Assembly: GCA_018292915.2 (NCBI GenBank)
Contig: JACVVK020000016.1
Span: 1,475,001 to 1,539,000 of the forward strand
DNA length: 64,000 bases
Direction of reading: 5' to 3'
Source: Batillaria attramentaria
Lineage: Eukaryota > Mollusca > Gastropoda > Batillariidae
Made by a program: the position numbers and the translations under genes. Below, one piece after another: positions 11,724 to 23,070 of the stretch (position 1 is its first letter; every line of letters starts with the position of its first letter). A model generated the notes under the pieces. It was given only the letters and a program-made list of their open reading frames with translations, ran no database searches and was not told the DNA's origin.

Positions 11724-12312
11724 GCGACAATACAGAATACGGTTACCAGACACCGCGCGACAATACAGAATACGGTTACCAGACACCGCGCGACAATACA
11801 GAATACGGTTACCAGACACCGCGCGACAATACAGAATACGGTTACCAGAACCGGACAAGAATACGGTTACCAGACACCGCGCGACAATACAGAATACGGT
11901 TACCAGACACCGCGCGACAATACAGAATACGGTTACCAGACACCGCGCGACAATACAGAATACGGTTACCAGACACCGCGCGACAATACAGAATACGGTT
12001 ACCAGACACCGCGCGACAATACAGAATACGGTTACCAGACACCGCGCGACAATACAGAATACGGTTACCAGACACCGCGCGACAATACAGAATACGGTTA
12101 CCAGACACCGCGCGACAATACAGAATACGGTTACCAGACACCGCGCGACAATACAGAATACTGTTACCAGACACCGCGCGACAATACAGAATACGGTTAC
12201 CAGACACCGCGCGACAATACAGAATACGGTTACCAGACACCGCGCGACAATACAGAATACGGTTACCAGACACCGCGCGACAATACAGAATACGGTTACC
12301 AGACACCGCGCG
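11724..12312. repeat. 33-bp minisatellite, about 17-18 near-identical copies
   Basis: The unit contains CGCGCGACAATACAGAAT and GGTTACCAGACAC. One unit at about 11843-11867 is only 25 bp, and one near 12160 has a G-to-T change. Because 33 is a multiple of three, the array is open in several frames on both strands (YQTPRDNTEYG repeats on plus). The 25-bp unit shifts the frame in mid-array, which argues against a selected protein. The near identity indicates recent expansion. Confidence 0.95.
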
Positions 12313-12735
12313 TACATGAAATGTTAGTTTTCCTCTTTCGGAAAGCTCTCCTATTCCCCGTCTTCTCTCTAGATTGCACACTCAAAAACACCCGACACTC
12401 AATCGTCTTTTTACAATTCGATAGCTTCTCAAGTGCCCCTCACAGCAAGAACCACACTACGCTCGGCGAGGGAAGCCTAGGAGGGTGCACCGAGTCGTAA
12501 AATTGTAGGTGAGTGGTCGCAAATCACTTGTGGAAATGCAGGGCGACTGTACTGTACTGTAGGCTGCGTATAAACATCATGTTGTCCACTCTCGTTATAT
12601 GTGACGCGATGTGGCGTCAGAGAGTTGTATGAAAGAGAAGTATTCAACTTTTTATATCATTCTGATCGAGGCCGGCATACAGGGTGCAGCTGACATGCCA
12701 TCTTTATAAATTGCCTGGCAAGAATGAATCCGGAC
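12313..12735. other. Unannotated DNA
   Basis: No gene or repeat is recognised. The open frame from the minisatellite runs into the start of this stretch and stops near 12500 without any family feature. Confidence 0.5.
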
Positions 12736-12821
12736 CACTTCCAGCAAAATTGACCCGGGGCACTTACCGCTTATTCTTAAAGCGCCCCGGGTCAATGCAG
12801 CTTTATACAGCTCTGGAAGTG
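12736..12821. repeat. Nested inverted repeats (hairpin)
   Basis: The inner arms ATTGACCCGGGGC (12749-12761) and its exact complement (12784-12796) enclose 22 bases. The outer arms CACTTCCAG (12736-12744) and CTGGAAGTG (12813-12821) extend the structure imperfectly. It abuts the SINE target duplication. It may be a tiny foldback element or a decayed MITE. Confidence 0.6.
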
Positions 12822-13032
12822 CCCCGGAGTGGGTGGCCGGTAGTGGATGTGTTGGGGTGTTTGGGAGTTTGACGTCCTTTTCCACCACGTACGGGTGAAA
12901 TTAAAGACGGGGTAAAGAGAAAAGACCAGCACAAAAATTGGCCCCAGCCGGGATTCGAACCCACGACACGAGCATTGAAAGTCCAACTCTCTACCATTCG
13001 GCTCAGTGTCCCGGCTCTCCGGGCCCCGGAGT
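12821..13032. repeat. Target-site duplication of SINE copy 5
   Basis: GCCCCGGAGT is present exactly at 12821-12830 and again at 13023-13032, bracketing the SINE. Confidence 0.85.
12831..13022 (-). mobile_element. tRNA-derived SINE, family 1, copy 5 (full length)
   Basis: On the minus strand the head reads GAGCCGGGACACTGAGCC, followed by A box GAGCCGAATGG, B box GGGTTCGAATCCC, linker, body CCCCGTCTTTAATTTC and 3' block GTGGAAAAGGACGTCAAAC. It is flanked by a perfect 10-bp duplication. The B box is the closest to the tRNA consensus of all copies. Confidence 0.92.
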
Positions 13033-13914
13033 CATTATTAATTTTGTGCTGAGGAGTCCATTTCGATGTCACGTGGGCTAACCAGAAGCATAAGTATACA
13101 CATAACAAGACAGCGTGAGGATCATTTACAGGTTGAGATCACAATCTCTTTTCCTACAGCATACATTGAAGTCATGGTCCAGAAATACTCATCACTCGCA
13201 TATGATACTTTAACGAAACTTGCTCTTGGAGACATTTCAAGATTTCACCGGGTCCCCTCTTTCAGCTGATGTATACAGTGAGGATTATTTTAGTCAAGAA
13301 CACCACTTGTACAATTCATAACCAAACTGAAGTTGAACGAACAAGACAAGACAAAACATTCGACTCCGACGACACAGTTCTGTTGTTGTTGTTGTTCAAA
13401 GTTGTCAGTAGCAACGAGTATCGCACACCGGGTTCACTGACTGGCTTTTGAGCAGCTGAACGGACTCCTCCTTTCAACCTAAGAAAGAAGTTAGTTCAAC
13501 ACTCTCTTGTTATGTAACTTTTACACAATCATGAGTATAAACGGAGGTGTGTTTGTGTTCGCGAGTGCTCACTCTTTAAGAGGGTGCTGTGTTTGAACAA
13601 CAGCTTAATGTTGACTGACTGCCAGGCTGGCTGTAGGGTCATAAATTGTGGTCTTGTAAATTGTGGTCTTGTATAAACCCTATATTTTTCTTTTTTAGAA
13701 CGTTTGGTCGTATGTTTATCCTTTTTTCACAACATCGCGGCTTCATAAAATAATAATATGGATGGTTGTAAATCACTTATTTTGGCAAAAAAGAGTGAAG
13801 CTCGCTAATCAAGCCCTTATTAATTGTAGGCAATGATAGTTAGACTATGGAGTATTGTGATTTGGTTTGTCTTGAAGCTCACATCGCTTTGACAGCATGA
13901 TCTAGATGTTCGTC

Positions 13915-13917
<3 letters not shown>
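13033..13917. other. Unannotated DNA
   Basis: The only repeat seen is a 15-bp doublet (TAAATTGTGGTCTTG twice) at about 13642-13671, plus a short (GTT)n at about 13381-13395. No gene is recognised. Confidence 0.5.

Positions 13918-14008
<91 letters not shown>
13918..14008. repeat. Compound microsatellite (TG)n(TGCG)n
   Basis: A perfect TG tract to about 13974 changes to TGCG tetranucleotides, the mirror image of the transition at 11236-11344. Confidence 0.95.
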
Positions 14009-14552
14009 GTTCACTTGTTGTTGTCGTTGTTGTGGCTCAATTTGATAGCACGCTGTTCCACGACCAGGTACTAAACATTTTTCAAGTTCGAGGTTCGTGT
14101 CATAGGTGAATTATGCTGTCTAGAACTGAACTGCAGAAATCTAGTTACCTGGGGAAAAACTCAAAGATCCGATGCTTTGATGAGGGCTTCTAAACCCCAG
14201 TGGAACGCTAAAATCAAGTTGTACGAACATGACCTTTACATCTGTATTTGTTTTTGTAATTTGATATCTGTAGCGCCAGAGAGCACATTAACATATACGC
14301 AATAATAAAATGGCAACAACATCATTGTTCCACTCGAAATCTTTCGCATATTTTCGCACCGTCCGTGTAATGGATATTTTTTATTAAAATGCCAATAACA
14401 ACAACAATGCAAATGGTTTGTTTTTATGAGGTCTGAAAATATGTACAATACATATGTTGCACATGGTGCTGACAAAACTATACGCACTTTCATTTACTAG
14501 AAATCGTTACGCAGGCCGCAAACATGTACCATCTGCTTTTATGGGCTTCACT

Positions 14553-14555
<3 letters not shown>

Positions 14556-14650
<95 letters not shown>

Positions 14651-14653
14651 CGC
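14556..14653. repeat. Microsatellite (GT)n(GC)n
   Basis: About 43 GT units end in a short GC block. This is one of the longest dinucleotide tracts in the window. Confidence 0.95.
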
Positions 14654-15181
14654 CCCTTTGTGCTACACCTTGTCACGTTCGTACTTTTTATGGGTGCCTG
14701 CAGCAGGTGTGGCCCACTGTACTCATCATATTTCCATATTTACTTTACCATAAACCCTCTACAGTATAGCCCGCCGTGCATGGACCTAACACTGATCTAT
14801 GTGCAAAGACATAGAGTAAACAAACAGCGTGCGGACGCGGGTGAAACACACACTATAACTCAATGCTCAAACCTCTCTCTTTTACATCTAGCCCTGTTCT
14901 TTCTGTTTACTCTTTGTCACGCATCTTCTCAATGCACGTATACCCTGACATTTTCTCTTCCAGTGCCACTTGGCATGCAGAGAAAGGCCAGAATCTATAA
15001 GATCAGAACATTAAGTCCGTGGAATTATGTAAATTTGCTTTCAGAAATCTTCTTCATTGTAAGCGGTACTGGTACAGAAATCTGGCCTGTGTACACACTG
15101 AGTTGTGACTTGGCATACGTTTAAGGCAGGAATCGAATGATCATGTTGGTTGAACTTGAGGGCAGAGCCAATGACCGATGT

Positions 15182-15296
<115 letters not shown>

Positions 15297-15883
15297 CTGA
15301 GTGTATAAATGGAAGCATTAGCCCCTTTAACGTAGCAGTACTGATTTCAATCCAGATCATATTCGGTTGAATGTGCCTCTGTCGAAGTGTTCCGAAGATC
15401 TCACGGCTGGCACTTACTTGTTTACTGGTGTCACTTGCTTTATCTTTGTCTTCACAATAGAAACTGATGTAATTATGGCTTGAATATCATTTGATTGTTC
15501 GCGGAAAACAACGTTCTCCTTCGTTACTGTGAACTGTATCTCTTGCTCTCCAAGGGAGTGTTATTTTAATGTAACCTTAAACACATAGCCCACAATTGTC
15601 ACGCTTCGGTTTTTAATTTTACTGAGAATTTAGAGTGTTACACCGGTTTCGCCAATTAAATCCATTTGAAAAAGGCTGGAGGCGATATTGGAACATGGAC
15701 TATTGAGCGTCTTGCGTCAGTGTACTGCATACAGGTGCAATGAGCTGAGGAGGACTGGAGTGGTTTAAAAAGGGGACAGCACTGTCAGCTTGATACTGTG
15801 GAAATCATTGGATTACGACCCCATGCTGGGGGCGACCTTTTCAACACTGTTGAATGGTTCTTTGGCGGGTGGAATATGAGCGT

Positions 15884-15886
<3 letters not shown>

Positions 15887-15947
<61 letters not shown>
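15887..15947. repeat. Microsatellite (AC)n
   Basis: A perfect AC tract of about 30 units. Confidence 0.95.
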
Positions 15948-15951
<4 letters not shown>

Positions 15952-16149
15952 TAGTTTGTAGGATGACGAATGGTCTTTGTCCCGTGCTTTGTCCGTCTAC
16001 ATACAATACTGCTGAGCAAGGTTGAAATGCTTGCACGTATTCCTTTCAATTTTGTGTCCTTCCTTTCGCTGTGCTGTCGGCCTTGTGATTAACAGGACAG
16101 AATATTCATAACGCCAAATTGCCTTGCGCATTTCTACTTTCTTCCTTTC

Positions 16150-16180
16150 GGGGGGGGGGGGGGGGAGGGGGGGGGGGAGG
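16150..16180. repeat. G-rich run
   Basis: Sixteen G, then A, then eleven G, then AGG. It lies immediately 5' of a tRNA-like head. Confidence 0.9.
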
Positions 16181-16189
16181 TTGTTGCTC

Positions 16190-16262
16190 AACGTGATCGG
16201 CGTAGCGTCAGACTCGAGACAGAAAGTTGTGGGTTCGAATCTTGGTAGATTCAAAATTTGTA
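16190..16262 (+). mobile_element. tRNA-like SINE head
   Basis: TTGCTCAACGTGATCGG is a weak A box and GGTTCGAATCTTGG a good B box at tRNA-like spacing. It is a probable SINE head distinct from family 1, because the GGACGTTAAAC block is absent downstream. Confidence 0.45.
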
Positions 16263-16569
16263 GTTCGCAGTGAACAGAATACTTTACACATCAAGACACT
16301 CAGCCCGATTTCTTCCTTTCTCACCACTCAAAGAAGCAGATTTTTTTTCACAGCAAAGAGTCGTCATCGAAAAGGCCCAAACGTTAAGATTTTCAGTCTT
16401 ATAGATTTAGGTCTGTGAGCTTATTTGGTGGTGTCACGCATCGTAACACACATGATAGACACCTGTACAGTGACTACAGCAGAATGCTTCACGTGACGTG
16501 AATCAGTATCAAGTCACTGCTCAGTTGCAACACTGTCAGTCGCTTAGTAGTAGAATTAGAATTTTCGCC

Positions 16570-17540
16570 GTTAAGGCGCGTCTTAACTATAGCGATCAAC
16601 CCCGAAGACCGAAGAAAAAACGCTTCGCTGGAAACATTTTGAGATTTTGGGCTGTTCGGGCTTCGCTCAACATGTTATGCGAACATTCGCGATCAACCCC
16701 GGATGATTTCGCCAGACGCTATCTGATTGGCTGGTCCAGATTCGCCAGCTATCTGATTTCAAGATGGCGGAGGGTCGCGCTCGCACATGGCCGGTGTCGG
16801 TTCAAAGTTACAAGCATTAATATTTCGGTAATGAAGAAGTTACTTGGTGCTGCTGGAATACATTGATTAGTAAGGATAGTGTACATTTGACTTACAATGT
16901 TACAGGTGAAGTAAGAATGCGAAATATCTGTAATTACAGCGTTTTTGCTTCGCATGCTAACGCCGTCTGCTCGCGTGGCAGCTCAGTCGCCGCGTCGTCA
17001 CATGAGTACCGAGTCAACGTTCTAGTCGCTGATATTTCAGGCATCTATAACTTTCATGGCTCACTTGCGTCACTCTGATTGCTGAGGTAGTGTAGAATTT
17101 TGATTTTGTTTGCTAAAATTGATGCAAAACCGCGACATTATTGTTGGTATGACGTTTTTCTCCGCCGTGTGCTGGTGACCGTCTGCTACGCCCGGTGTAC
17201 CGGCTCGTAACTGTCTGTCGGTTCAGTGGTTTCGTTGGTGATTATTTCGGTTTTTAATGCAATTCATGGTGCAGTTGGGTCACATTGATTAGTTCAGATA
17301 GTGCCCTTTTGAGTGCGTAAAGCCATGTTGATTTCCCTTGATTTCCCTCAACAGCTACAGTTGCTACGAGATGCACTTCACTGGTAAGCTCACAATCGGC
17401 GCCATTGCTATTTTCCTTCGGTCACATGTCACGAATGCTTGACGCCTAGTTAGTACGTGGAGGCCACGCCGAATGAAGCCGAAGACGTTCGGTTGTCATC
17501 GCCGAGGACTTCTTCGGCTATAGTTAAGACGCGCCTTTAC
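16570..17540. mobile_element. 971-bp non-autonomous DNA transposon with 24-bp terminal inverted repeats
   Basis: The ends 16570-16593 and 17517-17540 are inverted repeats sharing GGCGCGTCTTAACTATAGC exactly and differing at one base outside it. TTAA precedes that core on the left and TTTA follows it on the right, which could be a decayed TTAA target site. The interior holds two copies of GCGATCAACCCCG (about 16592 and 16689). It has no transposase: the open frame at 16498-16866 crosses the left terminus and has no known domain. The superfamily is unresolved. Confidence 0.8.
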
Positions 17541-20500
17541 GCAGAGCCGGTAGGCGGCACCGTTTCACGGTAATTTATCATTAAGATAGACTATTGTGTG
17601 CAGGCGCACTCACAAGCGAAACTGTTCCAAACATGACTTGGTTTCTTAGAAACCTAGTAATATGGAAACTGATGGTCCAATTTATAGACATACCTATATG
17701 GCGGCTGCAAAGTGTCTGATGAAAGTTTTCTGGCCGTTCTTTAACGTTGGGTGGTGAGGGCGACATTGCTTCACAACCTAGCGAGGAATTACCACTTACT
17801 GATTTTGTTACGTTCGCTTTTTCGTCTAATCCGACAGTTTAATTTTCGTAATACATGTGCTTATAGTGATCAAAGGTGAGGATAATCTAGATTTAGTTTA
17901 TCAGTTTCCAGTATTACAGGGAGAATTTGGGACGCTTTTCATTCCTTTTTGTTTTTGTTCAGTTCCAATGATCCACAAATGCGCAGAGGGAAGACACAAA
18001 TTAATGTTCAAAAGAACGCGTGTGGCCGGACGAATGTTTTGCTCCTTATTCACAAAGCTACGCGATTATTGCGAAAGTATTGAAGTTATTTCATAGTTCT
18101 CCGTTCCACATACCCTACTACTGTCCTGCACTGTGAACAGGCATACTTCCCGTGCTTTCATGTGCTGCAAAACGTCATTATGTGATACATGGAGGATATC
18201 CAGATATCCCACACAGCAGGGGATCATCAAGAGAAAAAGTCTTCATATTGTCCGCGATAGTCGCCTGGACTTTCTTTATCCACCAGACAACACAAGCGTG
18301 TGCCGAGTTTAATAAGGCGGCCGATCTTCAGTGTAACCAAACCGTACGCACAATGGCAATTGAAACTTCACCAATAAAAACTGAAAACCCTGTTGAACGG
18401 AGAAGAAAGAAGGAAAGCGTTCTGTGGGTACCAAGCACTGCTTGCTGCACAAAGAAAAACTGTCGTATGTCACGACCGCTGATGGGGGGGGGGGGGGCTG
18501 CTTTCATGAGGTGCACAAAGCATAAATGGCGTTTGCAAATAAGAATTGGCTGTGACATCAGTGTTGGCCTACTGTGGGGTGTAGGTACGGGTTGACGCGC
18601 TTACGTCTTGCAGGAGCGGGACGGGAGAGGTTTGATTACTGAGGTTTAATATTCAGTCGTGTCTATCCCCACGTGGCAGCCACTGACAAGTTCCTGGATC
18701 TCACCTAAGCAGAGATGTATGTTATGTATGTCTCCGAACTAAGCCTGTGCAATAAAAAGTATGATGTGAATATATATTTGGCCATCTACATGATTTGTGT
18801 TCTAGCCGTAATAGCTAGCTGGGTTTAGCTACCACTTTCTCCAGATCTGATGTTCCTACGGCAAATGAATTATCAAAGTAATAACGTAGGCCTCCAGCAG
18901 TCCATGACAATCTTTGCCGAAGACAGCTCCAACTATAAAATGATTAACCACTGAATCCTGGTTCGTTATATTGTCAAACATTAAAAAGTAAATTCTCATA
19001 TTAAGACACCGGTAACCTTGCTCTCATGTCTGGATAATGACTATATACTAAGTAGATAAATGCTGGTACAAGGTGAATTTCAGCCCTGACTGTATCATAA
19101 ATACTGTACATTTTGTCGGTCTACTTTTTAGTCTTGTTTTCTTTCTGTATTAGGTTACAAATATCAAAGGTGCGTCGGCGCAAACACTGAAATGCCAACT
19201 TCGATATCGCTCTACATCATCTTTTTTCTTTTTTTTCCCGAGAGTGAAATAATGATATCTTCATTTCACTCTTACTTGACTTAAGACGACACGTTTGGAA
19301 ATGAGCATTCGTGCCAACAGCTTTACCGTTGATAAATAAAGTTCATCGTCATTGTCATTGTTATTGCCTTTAATACGCAGCATCAACACGCACGCACACA
19401 CCCGTTTCCGGCCCAAAAAAGCGTTCCAGTCGGACTGACGCCTGTTATCAGTGTGATCTTGTGTCAAGTGACAAACAGAACCTACAATACCTAGCCCGCC
19501 AGTCTGGTGGCAGCGCCATTGTCAACTGTCCAGTGATTCCAAAGAAAACAAGATTTTGGTTATTACCGTCTGGCGCCTGAGCGAAGTATGGCGTGAACTG
19601 TGGGCTATCTCACTGGTCTTATTGACCGTTCCCTGGTCCACTGGCCTCCGGGATCCTCAATTACGCTGACGCAGAAAGGGCACGGTGCTGCTGGAATACG
19701 GCAGAAAATGCTGTGTTTTTGTTCTGTACCGCGTATTTTTATTTGATTTGTTATTCTGCTTGTTTGTGCGTTGCACGTAAAGTGGATTCATTTTCTGTCT
19801 GACTGACATTTGATTGGATTCCATTTGCCAAACGTAATATTACACACCTGTCCGGGTGCAGTCCTCCCTCTCCATTATGGGCTTACAAAATGAGGGTTAA
19901 ATAAAATTAGACATTTAATCCATAAAGATTCTCTCGGCAGTGAAGGAAAACAGACTTTCAAGTGCGTAATAATAATACTCTCTGTTTTTTATCCTGATTC
20001 GCATTCTAATGTTATGACGATGTCTCGGCGTATCACATCATGTGGTTTCAAGGTATGCATGGTAACCAACGGTAGAAGTTTTTGAATATTACTAGTAAAT
20101 CTTTCAGTATTAAACCTGACAATGTACGCACCCTGTAATTCATGTAATGAGTCTACACCAATGAAAAACATGTCATTCAAGGTCTGATTTTCTGTTTAAC
20201 AGTGTGAACACAGTTTCAGTGGCTGCCGATGGAAAACCTTCCATAAGGGATCTTTCCAAAGTCCGTCATTGTTACGTGTTTCAATGAGTGTATGACGTAA
20301 TCTTGTCACATATTTCAGCCTCTAAGACCAGAAGTACTATGATAGACTGATCACTCAACCTCGGCCCGTAACAGACAATGATATCTCCGACCCGAACTAC
20401 AAGCGCTCCATCAAAGAGAATCGATCATATCTGACTGTGTTAATATTTATCCTTTTCACACTGTCAAGTGTAGCCAACACGAACAACAGATAAGAGAAGA

Positions 20501-20972
20501 TATTATCTACGATTTTCTTTATTTTAAAGTTTTGGGTTTTTTTTGTTTTTTTTTAGCACGCTGGACCTATTCCCACGATGACGTTTTGCAATCACGGTCG
20601 TGCAGAGAACGATGTTACCATGTATCAGGCGTGTTTTAAAAAGCATTAATCTCTGTCACTGTCATGCTGTGAGATTCAATGCAGGTGTGTGATGGATCAC
20701 CTTTGTATTTACTTACACCTCCATGTCTCACCTTCACAATCACGGCTGCGTAAGCTCGAGATTCTCACGCGTGTTTGCCGTAGTCTGTATACCGTGGATT
20801 AGCTATGCTATCAAAGAAATGTTTTACTCCCAATCAAAGTTCTGTAGTGTATGTACAGGCACATACTGTGCTTTGCTCTTCTGTTTAAAAGGGGATCCAC
20901 GGATCGTGGTTACCAATGGAATGTATATCAACTAACTTGGTATATAGAGAATACACAGTCATACATATCCTG
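17541..20972. other. Unannotated DNA, about 3.4 kb
   Basis: No gene, RNA gene or repeat array is recognised. The longest open frame (18152-18595, +) has an unrelated composition and no motif I know. A 14-G run occurs near 18484-18497. Around 17600-17645 the minus strand resembles 8475-8515. Confidence 0.45.
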
Positions 20973-21053
20973 GAGAGAGAGAGAGAGAGATTGTACCAGC
21001 GACATGGGCAAGAACAATCATCCGGATTTTTTTCTTTTCTTTTTTCTTTGTGT

Positions 21054-21116
<63 letters not shown>
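20973..21116. repeat. Microsatellites (GA)n and (GT)n
   Basis: A short GA run covers about 20973-20991, and a perfect GT tract covers 21056-21116. Confidence 0.95.
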
Positions 21117-21118
<2 letters not shown>

Positions 21119-21358
21119 AATTTCTTGGTATCAGTTCTTCAATGATAATCGGTGTAAAGTAGCAACACTCTAACGATCATTTTATGGACTGACTCCTGGC
21201 GTAACATGTCTTTTCCGTCCGATGAAAGAATTCTGTCTGACTACAGAGCACACTACAGGACACTTCAGTCTTCACCGGCCAATATCCCATTCGATCATCT
21301 GATCTTACTTTGTAACCCCGGCCCGGCCTTTGCCCGTTGACAGGCACTAACAGTCAGT

Positions 21359-21385
21359 AACAACAACAACAACAACAACAACAAC
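21359..21385. repeat. Microsatellite (CAA)n
   Basis: Nine CAA units. Confidence 0.9.
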
Positions 21386-21389
21386 GCCT

Positions 21390-21790
21390 CAGGTTACACG
21401 CCACTAATAACTCCCAGGGCTAAACTGATATAGTACAGACGCGTTTTTTTGTGCCCCTTTTTAAATTTGTGTGCGGAGTAAAAAAAAAAAAAAAAAAAGA
21501 CAGTCTGAGGCTGTTTGTTGGCTTTGTCAATAAGTTTCATGCCCTGTAACAGTGAAAACAGTGGAAAATGAGCCTGGAATGTGGACTATTTGTATTCAAG
21601 CGCGGCTGGCACAAGAGCTAGCAGACGACATGAGGGGGTAGGTGGTCGCTGCTAGCATTGCAAAAAAGTGGAATATTGGAATTTGTTTAAATTTATCCTA
21701 CACGTGGGTCTTTGGTTGCTGAATTTTTGTAATGGGGGGGGGGGGGGGGGGGAGGGGTGGTGGTGGTGTTAAAGTATTTCTAGGGTTATG
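21390..21790 (+). repeat. Dispersed repeat family R1, copy 1
   Basis: It is alignable along its length with 28142-28527. Shared landmarks in order are CAGGTTACA, TTGTGTGC(G/A)GAGTAAAAAA, CAAGTTTCAT-like, GCGGCTGGCACA, ATGAGGGGGTA, GTGGTCGCTGC, a poly-G run and TTTCTAGGGT. No coding frame, terminal repeat or target duplication was seen, so the element type is unknown. Confidence 0.75.
21734..21752. repeat. Poly-G run (19 G) inside R1
   Basis: It lies at the same relative place as the 15-G run of the other R1 copy (28490-28504), so it was part of the ancestral element. Confidence 0.85.
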
Positions 21791-23007
21791 TTTAACAGGA
21801 ATTTAAAACATTTTTGTTGAAATTTGTATCTGCACTTTCACATACTCACACCCGCTCCTCAATAATTGTCCTTAGCACTCTTTGAATCTGAACGTATAGG
21901 AGCAAGAAATGACCGGAATAAGACAAATTTTCTGTTGGGAACTTCAGGGAAAACGGCCATCGGCAAAACGGCTTGATGAAAATCAAGCCATCCTCAAACA
22001 CGGTCGTGAGCAAAGGGCGGCCCATCAGCTCGTTACATTTCTCTTCATGGTGTACACGAAGCTAGATGTGATTGTATTGATTTTTCTACGTGATCCGTGA
22101 TCTATTGCCTCATGTTTTCCTTTCGTATATCGCCCGACAGACAAACATCACACGCAAACGTGCGAAAACACGCAAACATTTGGCAGCCATTCGGAGTATC
22201 AGGGCCAAACAGTAGATCACAGGGAGAGATGGCATGCGTGTTCCCACAATGTGTGCTCCATTAGACACAGTCCCGATCCACACTTGCTGTTATTGTTCAC
22301 AACACGCCGCCACGGACGAGAGGCATCATGGGATTTGTTGCGTCACTTCCGACTTCCGGTCAGAGTCAAGCAGGCGTGCCAGAAAAACAGGAGAAGGCGA
22401 TAGCTCTGCAGGAGGTCCCTGCTACCCGTTACTACGATAGCTGGGAAGTGTGTAAATGGTATTTACTCAACATGACTCCCATTACCAACGCTACGCTAAT
22501 CAAAGGACAAAGGCTAACTGTCTGAAAATGACGCGGCCACTGTGCCATGTTATAGCTGCCGCTGGGAACAGCTCTCCGTCGATGTTTGTGTCTTATTCTG
22601 CTGGTCTCCGGACAGTTCAGGATGGGCTGTAGATTTGTTGACTGTGGTAACATACTGACGGGATGATGTATGAAAGGCAGTCTTGTTGGTGAAGTGCTGT
22701 CGGTAGACAATTACAACCAGCTGGTCCGGCTAGAAATTATTTGTCGCCATTTGCTCGCCAATGCTTTGCCAAACTTGAATGTGCTAGGAAGTGTGTATGT
22801 CTATGTTTGTGTGTGGGTGGAGCACGAATGGGGGGGGGGGGGAGGGGGGGATTATACTTATAGTTAAAAATCGATATTTTGGTGATCCTGAATTTTTGTG
22901 TTGATATCACAAGTTCATCATTTATTGGAAATTGGCTGTTTTGAATTTCGGTACAAGAATTGTAGTACTACAGGAAGCAAATTTTTATTTAGTGGTGATA
23001 GTGGTGG

Positions 23008-23009
<2 letters not shown>
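21791..23009. other. Unannotated DNA
   Basis: It contains a G-rich run at 22830-22850. The frame at 22328-22525 is moderately even in codon use, but I see no domain or splice structure. Confidence 0.4.

Positions 23010-23070
<61 letters not shown>
23010..23070. repeat. Compound microsatellite (TG)n(AG)n
   Basis: A TG tract of about 40 bases is followed by about 20 bases of AG. Confidence 0.95.

Noticed and set aside
11724..12312. CRISPR-like array
   Set aside because: Repeats are directly adjacent without variable spacers, and the setting is eukaryotic.
11703..12500. A 265-codon plus-strand frame and 179-205-codon minus-strand frames
   Set aside because: They are readings of the 33-bp minisatellite. 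All exist because 33 is a multiple of three, and the 25-bp unit shifts the frame.
14454..15124. Long frame starting with VCVCVC repeats
   Set aside because: It is the (GT)n microsatellite read through, and the downstream part has no recognised domain or homogeneous codon use.
16498..16866. 122-codon plus-strand frame as a possible transposase
   Set aside because: It starts outside the left terminal repeat and crosses it, and has no DDE-like or zinc-finger pattern.
18152..18595. 147-codon plus-strand frame with a hydrophobic segment
   Set aside because: No domain I recognise, it includes a poly-G-derived glycine run, and there are no splice or promoter signals.
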